Assembly (NCBI GenBank): GCA_023460085.1
Contig: JAEWRI010000036.1
Span: 310,001 to 374,000, forward strand
Length of the DNA stretch: 64,000 nt
Reading direction: 5' to 3'
Origin: Bacillota bacterium
Lineage (GTDB): Bacteria; Bacillota; Clostridia; Christensenellales; SZUA-584
The notes under the pieces: generated by a model
Database searches by the model: none
Seen by the model: the letters and a program-made list of their open reading frames with translations, nothing else
Told to the model about the DNA's origin: nothing
In this document: positions 8,115 through 16,076 of the stretch, in pieces
How positions within the stretch are numbered: the stretch's first letter is position 1
How the letters are laid out: every line of letters starts with the position of its first letter
Made by a program: the position numbers and the translations under genes

Positions 8115-9303
8115 GGACACGCTGATTTAATCGGTCAAAGGTGGCGGGATGTGGTAAAATAAAAGAAAGCGCAATGAGGCCAGACAGATGAAACAGCAGA
8201 GCTTTTCAGACATGGAATATTCCAATAGGCGAAAGAAAACCAAACGGGATGAATTTCTGGAAATCATGAATGAAATCATCCCTTGGGACGAATGGGTAGC
8301 GCATATCAAACCATACTATTTTGACGGTAGGCGTGGTCGTCCGCCAATCGGGATTGAAAAGATGCTTAGGATGTATCTGCTCCAGATATGGTTCAACCTG
8401 TCGGATGAAGGAGTGGAGGACGCGATATACGATAGCTATGCCATGTGCCATGGGAATAGACTTCATGGTGGAACAGGTTCCGGACGCCACAACGCTGCTG
8501 CATTTTCGGCGTCTGATTGAGGAAAGCGGTCTTGGAAAAGCATTTTTTGACGCCATCAACCACTGTCTAACGGAATGTGGACATATGATGAAGGGCGGAA
8601 GCATTATCGATGCGACGCTCATTCAGCGCACAAAGAATGCTACAGGCCGCCGCGATCCGGAGATGTGCCAGACAAAGAAAGGGAACCAGTGGCACTTCGG
8701 CATGAAATGCCATATGGGCGTGGACGCAGGGACGGGTTATATTCACAGCATAGAAGCGACGGCGGGCAATGTGCATGATATCGTCGAAGCGGCCAAACTC
8801 ATCAGACCGGATGACGAGGTTGTTTACGGGGATGCGGGATATCTTGGGCTGGACAAACGGCCTGAAATCATGGAAGATCCGTACAAATCACAAATTGCTT
8901 ACCGTATCGCGCAACGACCCGGAAAAAAGCGTAGTATGGCACAAGGACCCGCGCGTGACTGGTATTGCCGTATGGAATATCAAAAAGCATCTGTCCGTGC
9001 CAAGGTGGAGCATGCGTTCCATATCATCAAGAATACATTCGGTTTCAGCAAGGTCTGTTACCGGGGAATAGCAAAGAATCTGAACAGGTTATATATGCTG
9101 GCTGTAAGCGCGAATCTTTTAATGTGCGTCCGCAGCGGCGGCTGGCGAAAACAGCTCGCGTAGTTCAGGGGACAATTGCGCCCTTTTCCGGGGTTTTATC
9201 GGAAAAGGGCGATGAAAAGGGCCTTGATGTTTTGAATAACTGGAGTTTTATCCCCGTGTTTTGCACAACGGGACATCGAAAGCCTTATTTGATCAGTGTG
9301 TCC
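8115..9303 (+). mobile_element. IS5-family insertion sequence, 1189 bp, with CTAA target duplication
   Basis: Terminal inverted repeats are GGACACGCTGATTTAAT at the left end (8115-8131) and, read inward, GGACACACTGATCAAAT at the right end (9287-9303), matching at 14 of 17 positions. CTAA flanks both sides (8111-8114 and 9304-9307), as expected of the IS5 subgroup, which duplicates YTAR targets. The length is also typical. It sits between the regulator gene and the galactan promoter, downstream of the regulator's stop codon, and breaks no visible gene. Confidence 0.9.
8188..9163 (+). pseudogene. IS5-type DDE transposase, frameshifted
   Basis: The first frame (8188 to about 8445) gives the IS5 N-terminus, including WDEWVAHIKPYY and GRPPIGIEKMLRMYLLQIWF. 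The second (about 8450-9163) continues with MGIDFMVEQVPDATTLLHFR and carries the catalytic residues: Asp in GSIIDATLI, Asp in YGDAGYLG and Glu in AKVEHAFHIIKN. The frames break between DSYAM and MGIDF near 8446-8450. Intact relatives have two or three more codons there, so a small deletion is likely. No slippery run is present, which argues against programmed frameshifting. Confidence 0.85.
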
Positions 9304-9343
9304 CTAATAAAGAGAAGCGTAATAAAGAAAGTTGATAAATCAA

Positions 9344-10333
9344 TCAGCAGCTTTTTCTAAAGATCGGACTTCCGTTTATATAGACGGTTTTTGTTATCTT
9401 TCTGTCGTGCAGTAGTCTCTCCTTCAATAGCCCAATAGCCGCATCGCACAATAAAGGAATATCTATATGAAAAGTCGTCAGTGGCGGCGATAAGTATTGC
9501 GCAATTCCGATGTCGTTTATACTAAAAAACGCGACTCTTTTGGGTATTTCCCATTGCGCTTCGTTAAAAGCCTGCAATGCACCTATCGCCAATGCATCGT
9601 TTGCCACACAAAAAGCGCTTGGCACATTATTTCCCAATTCTTTTATCGCCTTCATGCCTATGTGATATCCTTGCTGTACCGAAAACGAATCGGCAATAAA
9701 AATGTTCTCCTCTTTCAGCAACCCGTAATAAGCGGCTGTCTGACGGAATGACCATTCCCGAATATCCATGACTGGCTTTTTCGTTTCAAGATTATAGTCC
9801 GGGCCGCCAACAAAGCCGATATTCTTGTGCCGTTTATTCACAAAATAATCCACTATCTGTGTGACCATTGAATCCAGATTAGCTTGTACGCTGTCAAACA
9901 CGCTTTCATCCGGCCTGGTGTTGATAAAGACACCTTTCGTGGTCATTTGCTTTAAATAGTTTATTTCAGACAAATCCAACCAGCCTATCGCTATAAAAGC
10001 GATAGTGTTTTTGCTCACGGATCTAATTCCATCCTGCTTTTCATAGCGGGTGAAATTAATGTTGTTTCTCTTCGCCTGTTCTTCAAACTCCAGCAAAATC
10101 GACTTTAAAAATATGCTATCCAGTTCTTCGCCTTCTTCACTCCAATATAACAACGCTATATTGTCTATCCTGGGATTCACTTGCTTCTTTTTATAACCTA
10201 ATATTTCCGCAGTCTGAAATATCGCAGACCTTGTTTCCTCGCTTACAGATATTTTTGGATCGTAATTAAGCACCCGGGATACGGTTGCGCTGGATATTCC
10301 CAGCTCTTGAGCAATCTGTTTGATTGTAGCCAA
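9344..10333 (-). CDS. LacI/GalR-family transcriptional regulator of the galactan cluster
   Basis: A 329-aa regulator with an N-terminal helix-turn-helix (MATIKQIAQELGISSATVSR, 1-20) and hinge helix, followed by a periplasmic-binding-protein-like effector domain. It resembles GanR/EbgR-type repressors. It is transcribed in the same direction as the galactan operon but from its own promoter, which carries the same GTAAA-N3-TTTAC dyad. It is therefore probably self-regulated and represses the galactanase operon until a galactose-containing inducer binds. The IS5 element has inserted between its stop codon and the operon promoter. Confidence 0.88.
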   Translation of the reverse strand: MATIKQIAQELGISSATVSRVLNYDPKISVSEETRSAIFQTAEILGYKKKQVNPRIDNIALLYWSEEGEELDSIFLKSILLEFEEQAKRNNINFTRYEKQDGIRSVSKNTIAFIAIGWLDLSEINYLKQMTTKGVFINTRPDESVFDSVQANLDSMVTQIVDYFVNKRHKNIGFVGGPDYNLETKKPVMDIREWSFRQTAAYYGLLKEENIFIADSFSVQQGYHIGMKAIKELGNNVPSAFCVANDALAIGALQAFNEAQWEIPKRVAFFSINDIGIAQYLSPPLTTFHIDIPLLCDAAIGLLKERLLHDRKITKTVYINGSPIFRKSC

Positions 10334-10365
10334 CGCCGACTCCTTATATTTACACTCGTAATTAT

Positions 10366-10402
10366 AGTAAATATTTTACCTAATGGTCTTATCGTTTGTC
10401 AA
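10366..10402 (-). promoter_or_regulatory. Promoter and operator of the LacI-family gene
   Basis: On the minus strand TTGACA (10397-10402) and TAAAAT (10373-10378) are separated by 18 bp. The dyad GTAAATATTTTAC (10367-10379) overlaps the -10 element and matches the half sites and spacing of the operator at 7934-7946. This arrangement fits autorepression. Confidence 0.65.
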
Positions 10403-10490
10403 TAATTAATTTATCAAATAATATATCTACTCACAAACGGCACGGTCTTTCAACAACTATTACAATACATTCATAGTCCCATCCGGGAAC

Positions 10491-10529
10491 AAAAAAAGCG
10501 GGAGAACCCAAAACCTCGGCTCTCCCGCT
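10491..10529 (-). terminator. Intrinsic terminator, minus strand
   Basis: A 9-bp stem (10497-10505 with 10521-10529) is followed on the minus strand by seven U residues (complement of 10491-10497). It would stop transcripts entering from the 10.5-11.0 kb region before the LacI-family promoter. Confidence 0.75.
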
Positions 10530-10554
10530 CCGCGCTATTCAGGCTTGACCGCTT

Positions 10555-10738
10555 CTACTGCCACCCGTTCTTCATTCTTTGTTCTTTCCACTCCGCAAAC
10601 TCTCTTTGCCCTTCCTCGCTTTCAAAATACTTCCGCATAGACGGAAGTATAGTACTCGCCAAAGCTGGGGAAATCACCAAAGAGGAATATGACCAGTGGC
10701 GTTACAGATACCCCGAATTTGACACCTCGCATCGGTGA
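10555..10738. pseudogene. Two short coding remnants meeting head to head at an inverted repeat
   Basis: The 684-nt stretch 10334-11017 has no intact gene. On the minus strand 10638-10555 reads MRKYFESEEGQREFAEWKEQ and ends with a stop after 27 codons. On the plus strand 10652-10738 reads VLAKAGEITKEEYDQWRYRY and ends after 28 codons. Both look like real, charged protein ends of the sort found in small genes of integrative elements. They are separated by the dyad ATACTTCCG-N6-CGGAAGTAT (10627-10650). I infer scar tissue of a lost mobile element; the parent families are not identified. A weaker hairpin lies at 10814-10853. Confidence 0.35.
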
Positions 10739-10964
10739 GTAAAGGTTCCGTCTCAGGAACTGAGCGATTATTTCGTAAAAGCCCGAAAGATAAGAAATAG
10801 CCCCCTTTTTGAACAGTAAACAGCAAAACGGCTCTGCTGACGTTCAAATCAGCAAAGCCGTCTTTGTAAATAGAGCATTGATTTAGGAGCAAATACCCGC
10901 AAACCGCTGGCGGTGTGGAATGAATGCCCCAAATGCTCCTGTTATCATACTGTTATCAAAAGGT

Positions 10965-11015
10965 AAAAAACTATCCCGAAAACCCGCATGAACAGCGAGT
11001 TTCCGGGATAGTTTT
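10965..11015 (-). terminator. Intrinsic terminator of guaBA
   Basis: A long stem pairs 10968-10987 with 10995-11015 (AACTATCCCG against CGGGATAGTT, plus further pairs) and is followed on the minus strand by U residues. It begins 3 nt after the guaA stop codon. Confidence 0.85.
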
Positions 11016-11017
11016 AC

Positions 11018-12550
11018 TTACTCCCACTCTATCGTGGCCGGCGGTTTGCTCGTGATATCATACACAATCCGGTTCACGTGCTTCACCTCGTTGACGATGC
11101 GGTTTGATATCTTCTCCAGCACATCGGGCGGTATGCGCGCCCAGTCGGCGGTCATGCCGTCCACGCTCGTCACCGCGCGCAGGGCTACCGTGTGGTCGTA
11201 GGTGCGCTCGTCGCCCATCACGCCCACGCTGCGCATGTCGGTCAATACGGCGAAGTACTGCCATATCTCGCGGTCGAGATTGGCGTTGGCAATCTCCTCG
11301 CGGAATATCGCGTCGGCCTCCTGCAAGGTGGCTACCTTCTCCTCAGTCACGTCGCCGATGATGCGGATGGCAAGGCCGGGGCCGGGGAACGGCTGCCGCC
11401 ATACGATGTGCCTTGGCATGCCCAGCGCTTCGCCGAGTGCCCTCACCTCGTCCTTGAACAGGTCGCGCAGCGGCTCGATAATCTCCTTGAAATCCACATA
11501 GTCGGGCAGGCCGCCCACATTGTGGTGGCTCTTGATGGTGGCCGCGTGGCCCTTGCCGCTCTCAATCACGTCCGGATAGATGGTGCCCTGCGCCAGAAAA
11601 TCCACCGCGCCTATCTTCTTGGCCTCTGCCTCAAACACGCGGATGAACTCCTCGCCGATGATGCGGCGCTTCTGCTCCGGTTCCGTCACGCCCGCCAGCT
11701 TGGAAAGGAAACGGTCGGCAGCGTCCACGCACACCAGCTTCATGCCGTAGGCATGTTTGAACACTTCTTCGACCTGCTTGGCTTCGTCCTTACGCAGCAG
11801 GCCATGGTCCACAAAGATGCACGTCAGCTTGTCCCCCACCGCACGTTCCAGCAGTACCGCCGCAACCGAGGAATCCACGCCGCCCGAAAGGCCCAACAGC
11901 ACGCGCCCATTGCCTACGCGGCGCTTAATGTCCGCAATGGCGGTCTCGGCATAGTTGTCCATCGTCCAGCCGCCTGCCGCGCTGCACACCCTGTATAAGA
12001 AGTTTTTGAGTATCTCATTGCCCTGCTTCGTATGCACTACCTCAGGGTGGAACTGCACCGCGTAGAGCTTCTTGCCCGCATCGCAGAACGCCGCAACCGG
12101 ACAGCTTTGGGTTGTGGCGCACACCGCAAAACCCTGCGGCGGCGTATCCACATACCACGTATGGCTCATCCAGCACACCGAGTCCGGCTCAATGCCGTCA
12201 AACAGCGCGCAGGAGGTGTCGTAGTGGATGTCTGTCTTGCCATATTCCCGGTGCGAGGCGCGCTTGACCGCGCCACCCAGCGTCTGGCCCATCAGCTGCG
12301 CGCCGTAGCAGATGCCGAGGATGGGGATTCCCGCCTCAAACAGGCGCGGGTCGCACTGGGGTGCGTCTGCGTCCGTTACGCTGGCCGGGCCGCCTGTGAA
12401 GATGATACCGACCGGTTTGTACGATAATATGCGCTCCAACGGAGCGTCACACGGCAGTATCTCGGCATAGACCGAGAGGTCGCGCACGCGCCGCGCGATG
12501 AGCTGATTGTACTGCCCGCCGAAGTCGAGCACGATGACTGTTTCTCTCAT
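11018..12550 (-). CDS. guaA: GMP synthase (glutamine-hydrolysing)
   Basis: A 510-aa two-domain enzyme that makes GMP from XMP, ATP and glutamine in the cytoplasm. The class I glutamine amidotransferase domain carries the nucleophile Cys81 in GICYGAQ and the HPE motif near residue 168. The synthetase domain has the pyrophosphate loop LSGGVDSS near 225, and the C-terminal dimerisation domain ends TSKPPATIEWE. The length is normal. The ATG follows the guaB stop with no gap, and GGAAGG inside the end of guaB is its ribosome-binding site. The two genes make consecutive enzymes of guanine nucleotide synthesis. Confidence 0.97.
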   Translation of the reverse strand: MRETVIVLDFGGQYNQLIARRVRDLSVYAEILPCDAPLERILSYKPVGIIFTGGPASVTDADAPQCDPRLFEAGIPILGICYGAQLMGQTLGGAVKRASHREYGKTDIHYDTSCALFDGIEPDSVCWMSHTWYVDTPPQGFAVCATTQSCPVAAFCDAGKKLYAVQFHPEVVHTKQGNEILKNFLYRVCSAAGGWTMDNYAETAIADIKRRVGNGRVLLGLSGGVDSSVAAVLLERAVGDKLTCIFVDHGLLRKDEAKQVEEVFKHAYGMKLVCVDAADRFLSKLAGVTEPEQKRRIIGEEFIRVFEAEAKKIGAVDFLAQGTIYPDVIESGKGHAATIKSHHNVGGLPDYVDFKEIIEPLRDLFKDEVRALGEALGMPRHIVWRQPFPGPGLAIRIIGDVTEEKVATLQEADAIFREEIANANLDREIWQYFAVLTDMRSVGVMGDERTYDHTVALRAVTSVDGMTADWARIPPDVLEKISNRIVNEVKHVNRIVYDITSKPPATIEWE

Positions 12551-14002
12551 TTATGACCTTCCCGTGTAGTTGGGCGATTCCTTTGTAATGTAGATATCGT
12601 GCGGGTGACTCTCCGTCAGCCCAGCGCCCGTGATGCGCACGAACTCCGCCTTTTCCTGCAGCGTGGGGATATCCTTCGCGCCGCAGTAGCCCATGCCGGA
12701 TTTCAGCCCGCCCACCATCTGGAACACCGTATCGGATAGCGGCCCCTTGAAAGGTACGCGGCCTTCTACGCCCTCAGGCACCAGCTTTTCCGCGTTCTCC
12801 TGGAAATAGCGATCCTTGCTGCCCTTCTGCATGGCCGCCACGGAGCCCATGCCGCGGTACACCTTGAAACTGCGACCCTGGAAAATCTCCGTTTCGCCCG
12901 GGCTCTCCTCGGTGCCCGCCAGCAGGCTGCCGATCATAACCGAACGGGCACCCGCCGCCAGCGCCTTGGTGATATCGCCGGAAAACTTGATGCCGCCGTC
13001 CGCAATGACGCCGATGCCGTGCTTGGCTGCGGCTTCCGCACACTGCTGAACCGCTGTAAACTGCGGTACGCCAATGCCTGCGATGACGCGCGTGGTGCAG
13101 ATGGAGCCCGGCCCCATGCCCACCTTCACGCAGTCTGCGCCGGCTTTGATCAAGTCAACAGTGCCCTCCGCTGTGGCGACATTGCCCGCGATGATCTGCA
13201 AATCGGGAAAGGCTGCCCGGATCTTCTCCACCGCCTCAATCACGTTCTTGGTGTGGCCGTGGGCCGAGTCGATGGTGATGACGTCCACCTTGGAGGCAAC
13301 GAGCGCCGCCGCGCGCTCCATAAAGTCCGCAGAGGTTCCGAGCGCTGCTCCTGCAAGCAAGCGGCCGTTCCTGTCCTTTGCGGAGGAGGGATACTGTATG
13401 GTCTTTTCGATATCTTTGATGGTAATTAAGCCTTTCAGCATGCCGTCTTCGTCGACGAGCGGTAATTTCTCAATCTTATGTTGCCGCAGAATCTCCTGCG
13501 CCTCCATCAGCGTGGTGCCGATGGGTGCGGTTACGAGGTTCCTGCTGGTCATTACCTCGTGGATTTTGCGGGAAAAATCGGTTTCAAATCGTAAATCACG
13601 ATTGGTCAGTATACCCACCAGCTTGCCGTCCTGGGTAATGGGCACGCCCGAAATGCGGTATCTGGCCATGAGGTTGTTCGCATCGGAAATGAGATGTTCG
13701 GGTGAAAGTGAGAATGGATCCGTGATGACGCCGTGCTCGCTTCGTTTAACCTTGTCCACATTGGAGGCCTGGTCTTCTATCGACATGTTCTTATGGATGA
13801 TGCCGATCCCGCCCTCCCGCGCGATAGCGATGGCCAGCCGGGCTTCCGTGACCGTATCCATCGCCGCGCTCATAATCGGGATGTTGAGCTGCAGCGTCTT
13901 GGTGAGCCACGTCTTGACGCTGACCTCTGACGGCACAATCTCGCTCTTCTGCGGGATGAGCAGCACATCGTCAAAAGTCAGGCCCTCTGTTATTCCCCTC
14001 AT
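12551..14002 (-). CDS. guaB: Inosine-5'-monophosphate dehydrogenase
   Basis: A 483-aa enzyme that oxidises IMP to XMP with NAD, the committed step to GMP. It starts MRGITEGLTFDDVLL at the ATG at 14002, with GGAAAGGCGG upstream; a TTG 24 nt earlier is less likely. The TIM barrel is interrupted by a pair of CBS domains (about 95-205, including VMTSRNLVTAP). The catalytic loop GPGSICTTRVIAG holds the active Cys. A flap and the C-terminal YTGRS complete a normal-length protein. It is first in the guaB-guaA operon. No purine riboswitch-like structure is evident in the short leader. Confidence 0.97.
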   Translation of the reverse strand: MRGITEGLTFDDVLLIPQKSEIVPSEVSVKTWLTKTLQLNIPIMSAAMDTVTEARLAIAIAREGGIGIIHKNMSIEDQASNVDKVKRSEHGVITDPFSLSPEHLISDANNLMARYRISGVPITQDGKLVGILTNRDLRFETDFSRKIHEVMTSRNLVTAPIGTTLMEAQEILRQHKIEKLPLVDEDGMLKGLITIKDIEKTIQYPSSAKDRNGRLLAGAALGTSADFMERAAALVASKVDVITIDSAHGHTKNVIEAVEKIRAAFPDLQIIAGNVATAEGTVDLIKAGADCVKVGMGPGSICTTRVIAGIGVPQFTAVQQCAEAAAKHGIGVIADGGIKFSGDITKALAAGARSVMIGSLLAGTEESPGETEIFQGRSFKVYRGMGSVAAMQKGSKDRYFQENAEKLVPEGVEGRVPFKGPLSDTVFQMVGGLKSGMGYCGAKDIPTLQEKAEFVRITGAGLTESHPHDIYITKESPNYTGRS

Positions 14003-14047
14003 ACGCCAAAACCGCCTTTCCTTCAAAATAATAAATAGTTTTTCTCA

Positions 14048-14076
14048 ATCTTAAATGCTTCATCCCGCGTTGTCAA
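14048..14076 (-). promoter_or_regulatory. Sigma-A-type promoter of guaBA
   Basis: On the minus strand TTGACA (14071-14076), a 17-bp spacer and TAAGAT (14048-14053) lie about 45 nt upstream of the guaB start codon. Confidence 0.75.
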
Positions 14077-14124
14077 CACCGTACGCCGTGGATTCGGCAT
14101 TTGTATCTCATAGGCTTAAAACGC

Positions 14125-14151
14125 AAAAAGCTTCCGCAACGGGGAAGCTCT
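14125..14151 (-). terminator. Intrinsic terminator after the hemerythrin genes
   Basis: The stem AGCTTCC/GGAAGCT (14129-14135 and 14143-14149) is followed on the minus strand by five U residues. It lies about 90 nt past the stop codon of the 14238-14633 gene and separates it from the guaB promoter. Confidence 0.65.
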
Positions 14152-14237
14152 CGCAAGGTCATTATCATCTTATATTTCATACAGCACCCGCCGTGACCCT
14201 TCAGGCATAGCTACAGGCCCGTCCTCTGCTATGCTTT

Positions 14238-14633
14238 CTAGGCCCTGCTGCGGATATAATCACCCACCGCTTTGTCCGCCCTGCGGATATGCAGCGTGAG
14301 CCAGTTGGTCAGCGTCATCCCCACCATCGCTTTAGAAGCGACGGTGAAGCCTTTGTTCTTGATATCCTCAGTCATCACCCCTACGCTTTTCATAAATTCC
14401 TGATGCATCTTTCTGTGATCCGCGTAGCCGGGATAATTGTACCTCACCTGCAGCGCTTCCTCGTCACGAAAATGCGCCACTACATATTCGCCCAGAAAAC
14501 CGAGCATATCCAACACCTTTTGTTTGTCGTCGCCCTCCATGGTTTGAAAGAAGACGTTCATGCGCCGGATTAATTCCTTGTGCTGGTTATCTATGGCTTC
14601 CACGCCCACCGACAAATCCTGGGTCCATTCCAT
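14238..14633 (-). CDS. Bacteriohemerythrin
   Basis: A 131-aa single-domain hemerythrin-like protein that binds O2, or senses it, at a non-haem di-iron site. The His/Glu/Asp ligands fall in DNQHKEL, AHFRDEE, HRKMHQEF and LTLHIRRADK, in the family's order. The ATG at 14633 has GGAGGA 6 nt upstream. It is the second of two adjacent, clearly paralogous genes. In anaerobes such proteins are proposed to scavenge oxygen or deliver it to detoxifying enzymes; the role here is inferred from the family only. Confidence 0.9.
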   Translation of the reverse strand: MEWTQDLSVGVEAIDNQHKELIRRMNVFFQTMEGDDKQKVLDMLGFLGEYVVAHFRDEEALQVRYNYPGYADHRKMHQEFMKSVGVMTEDIKNKGFTVASKAMVGMTLTNWLTLHIRRADKAVGDYIRSRA

Positions 14634-14678
14634 ACCCAATCCTCCAAAATATATGATTGATGTGCCGCCCGCCGTGCG

Positions 14679-15071
14679 TCAGCCGCGGCTGCGGATATAC
14701 TCTCCGAGCTTCTTATCCACCCGCATGATATGGAGCATGAGCCAGTTCATCAGCGTCATCCCCACGAGCGATTTCGTCGCCACCGTGTAGTTCTTGCGAA
14801 TATCTTCCTCCAGCTGGCGCACGTCCTTCTCGAACCCCTGATGCAGCTTGCGGTGCGCGGGGTAATCCGGATAGTTGTATTTCAGCTGAAGCGCTTCCTC
14901 CTCGCGGAAGTGCGAGGTCACATAATCGCTCATGAATTTGAGCAGTTCGAATACCTTCTCGCGATCGTCGCTTTTGACCGACTGGTAGAAGTCGTTCATG
15001 CGGCGTATCAGTTCCTTATGCTGCTCGTCGATCATCTCCACCCCGACCGACAGATCCGGCGTCCAATCCAT
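14679..15071 (-). CDS. Bacteriohemerythrin, paralogue
   Basis: A 130-aa hemerythrin domain protein starting MDWTPDLSVGVEMID. The di-iron ligands lie in DEQHKEL, SHFREEE, HRKLHQGF and LMLHIMRVDK. I chose the ATG at 15071 because GGAGG precedes it and it matches the neighbour's N-terminus; the longer frame upstream has no support. It is more than half identical to the 14238-14633 product, from which it is separated by 45 nt, so the pair arose by tandem duplication and is probably cotranscribed. The 245 nt upstream show no other gene. Confidence 0.9.
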   Translation of the reverse strand: MDWTPDLSVGVEMIDEQHKELIRRMNDFYQSVKSDDREKVFELLKFMSDYVTSHFREEEALQLKYNYPDYPAHRKLHQGFEKDVRQLEEDIRKNYTVATKSLVGMTLMNWLMLHIMRVDKKLGEYIRSRG

Positions 15072-15316
15072 ACCTTTCCTCCGTAAATACTTGTTACGGA
15101 TTATATCGGATGAAACGCAGCCGGTATTTAGCACGAAAAGCTGCCGTTCAAAAAGAATCTTCGGTACCTCCATTGAGGTATCCGCATAAAAATACTTCCC
15201 CAGAGTAACCGCCGAAAAAGGCCGCACCTTTGCGTGGAACCGCAAAGAAGACAGCACACTGCCATGAGTCATGCCGTGATGCCGTCCCCTCCGTATCTTT
15301 TTGAGATGAAAAGAAG

Positions 15317-15718
15317 TTAACTGACTATATCCAAACGAATGTCATCCGGGAGCAATCTATCCTGCTTCACTTCGGTTCCGCCGAAAGCACCGATAAACAC
15401 CACCGCAATCGTATTTTCGCCCTCCTTCAGGGTAAAAACGCCGGACGACAGGCTCTCGTCATATCCCGTCAGTTTCGCCGATTGCAGCAAGCCTCCGGTC
15501 ACATCCTCCGGCGAGCTGGCAGTAATCCGAACCTCGGCCGCCCCGCCGGTCGAATTTTCAATCACCAAGGTACAAGCAATGCAAACATTTCCGTCAACGA
15601 CGGTGAAGTCTGACAAGCGGCTGCGCTCTTCGTCCAGCCGAACCTGTGCCGCCTCTCCGCACCCGCAAAGCAACACCAGCGTGAGAATCACCGCGACACC
15701 GCTTATCCTTCGCTTCAT
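15317..15718 (-). CDS. Predicted lipoprotein of unknown function
   Basis: A 133-aa protein starting MKRRISGVAVILTLVLLCGC, with a lipobox-like LCGC, so it is probably anchored outside the membrane after signal peptidase II cleavage. The mature part is beta-rich, with CTLVIENSTGGAAEVRI and GVFTLKEGENTIAVVFI, suggesting an immunoglobulin- or CARDB-like fold. AGAGGT lies 6 nt before the ATG. The longer frame to 15871 reads through decayed kinase sequence and is not the true start. No family or partner is recognised. Confidence 0.65.
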   Translation of the reverse strand: MKRRISGVAVILTLVLLCGCGEAAQVRLDEERSRLSDFTVVDGNVCIACTLVIENSTGGAAEVRITASSPEDVTGGLLQSAKLTGYDESLSSGVFTLKEGENTIAVVFIGAFGGTEVKQDRLLPDDIRLDIVS

Positions 15719-15774
15719 ACGCTTACCTCTGCTTATCAGGCCCCGTAGGGCGCGGGCTCCCGCACGCGCCGCTA

Positions 15775-15884
15775 TGTAGCTTTGTCGCCAGCCTCTTCTC
15801 CACTTGCTCCATCGCGGGCATTGAAGGATACCCTCTATGCTCCACACACACAACGACGACGCAGAACCCAACAGCCAGGATCAG
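15775..15884 (-). pseudogene. Decayed copy of the PfkB kinase 3' end (second remnant)
   Basis: Read on the minus strand, this segment gives CVEHRGYPSMPAMEQVEKRL, which aligns with the kinase C-terminus CVERRGGIPSMPSIEKVQQRL of the 16077-17024 gene. Upstream codons are altered (LILAVGFCVVVV where the kinase has NAAASI). It lies about 104 nt from an equivalent segment in the next remnant, and the two share runs such as ATCGCGGGCAT and CAGCCAGG on the plus strand. It has no start codon or domain of its own. Confidence 0.7.
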
Positions 15885-15994
15885 TTCTTACCCAGCCTCA
15901 TGAGCACCGCTTCTATCGCGGGCATCGAAGGGATTCCACCCTTCTTTTCCACGCATATCGAGGCCGCCGCGGATCCGGCAGCCAGGGTCAGTAT
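15881..15994 (-). pseudogene. Decayed copy of the PfkB kinase 3' end (first remnant)
   Basis: The minus strand reads LAAGSAAASICVEKKGGIPS followed by MPAIEAVLMRLGKN and a stop. This matches the last 35 or so residues of the adjacent intact kinase (NAAASICVERRGGIPS, MPSIEKVQQRLEQR). The frame is closed by TAA just upstream, so only the tail of a second kinase gene survives. It begins about 85 nt downstream of the intact gene. Confidence 0.75.
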
Positions 15995-16076
15995 TTATCC
16001 GGCTTCGTGCAGCCCGCTGCTGATGTATAAATTGAAGCGACAGTACAACGCAAGCGACGCGGCATTTCTATCATAA

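Noticed and set aside
8446..8450. Programmed frameshift in the transposase
   Set aside because: No slippery A or T run or stimulatory hairpin at the break; the peptide also lacks residues there, which fits a deletion.
10674..10892. A 72-codon minus-strand frame in the region before guaA
   Set aside because: No ribosome-binding site or protein-like pattern; it is antisense to one coding scar and crosses a hairpin.
14003..14100. Purine riboswitch before guaB
   Set aside because: The leader is too short after the promoter at 14048-14076 and shows no three-way junction core.
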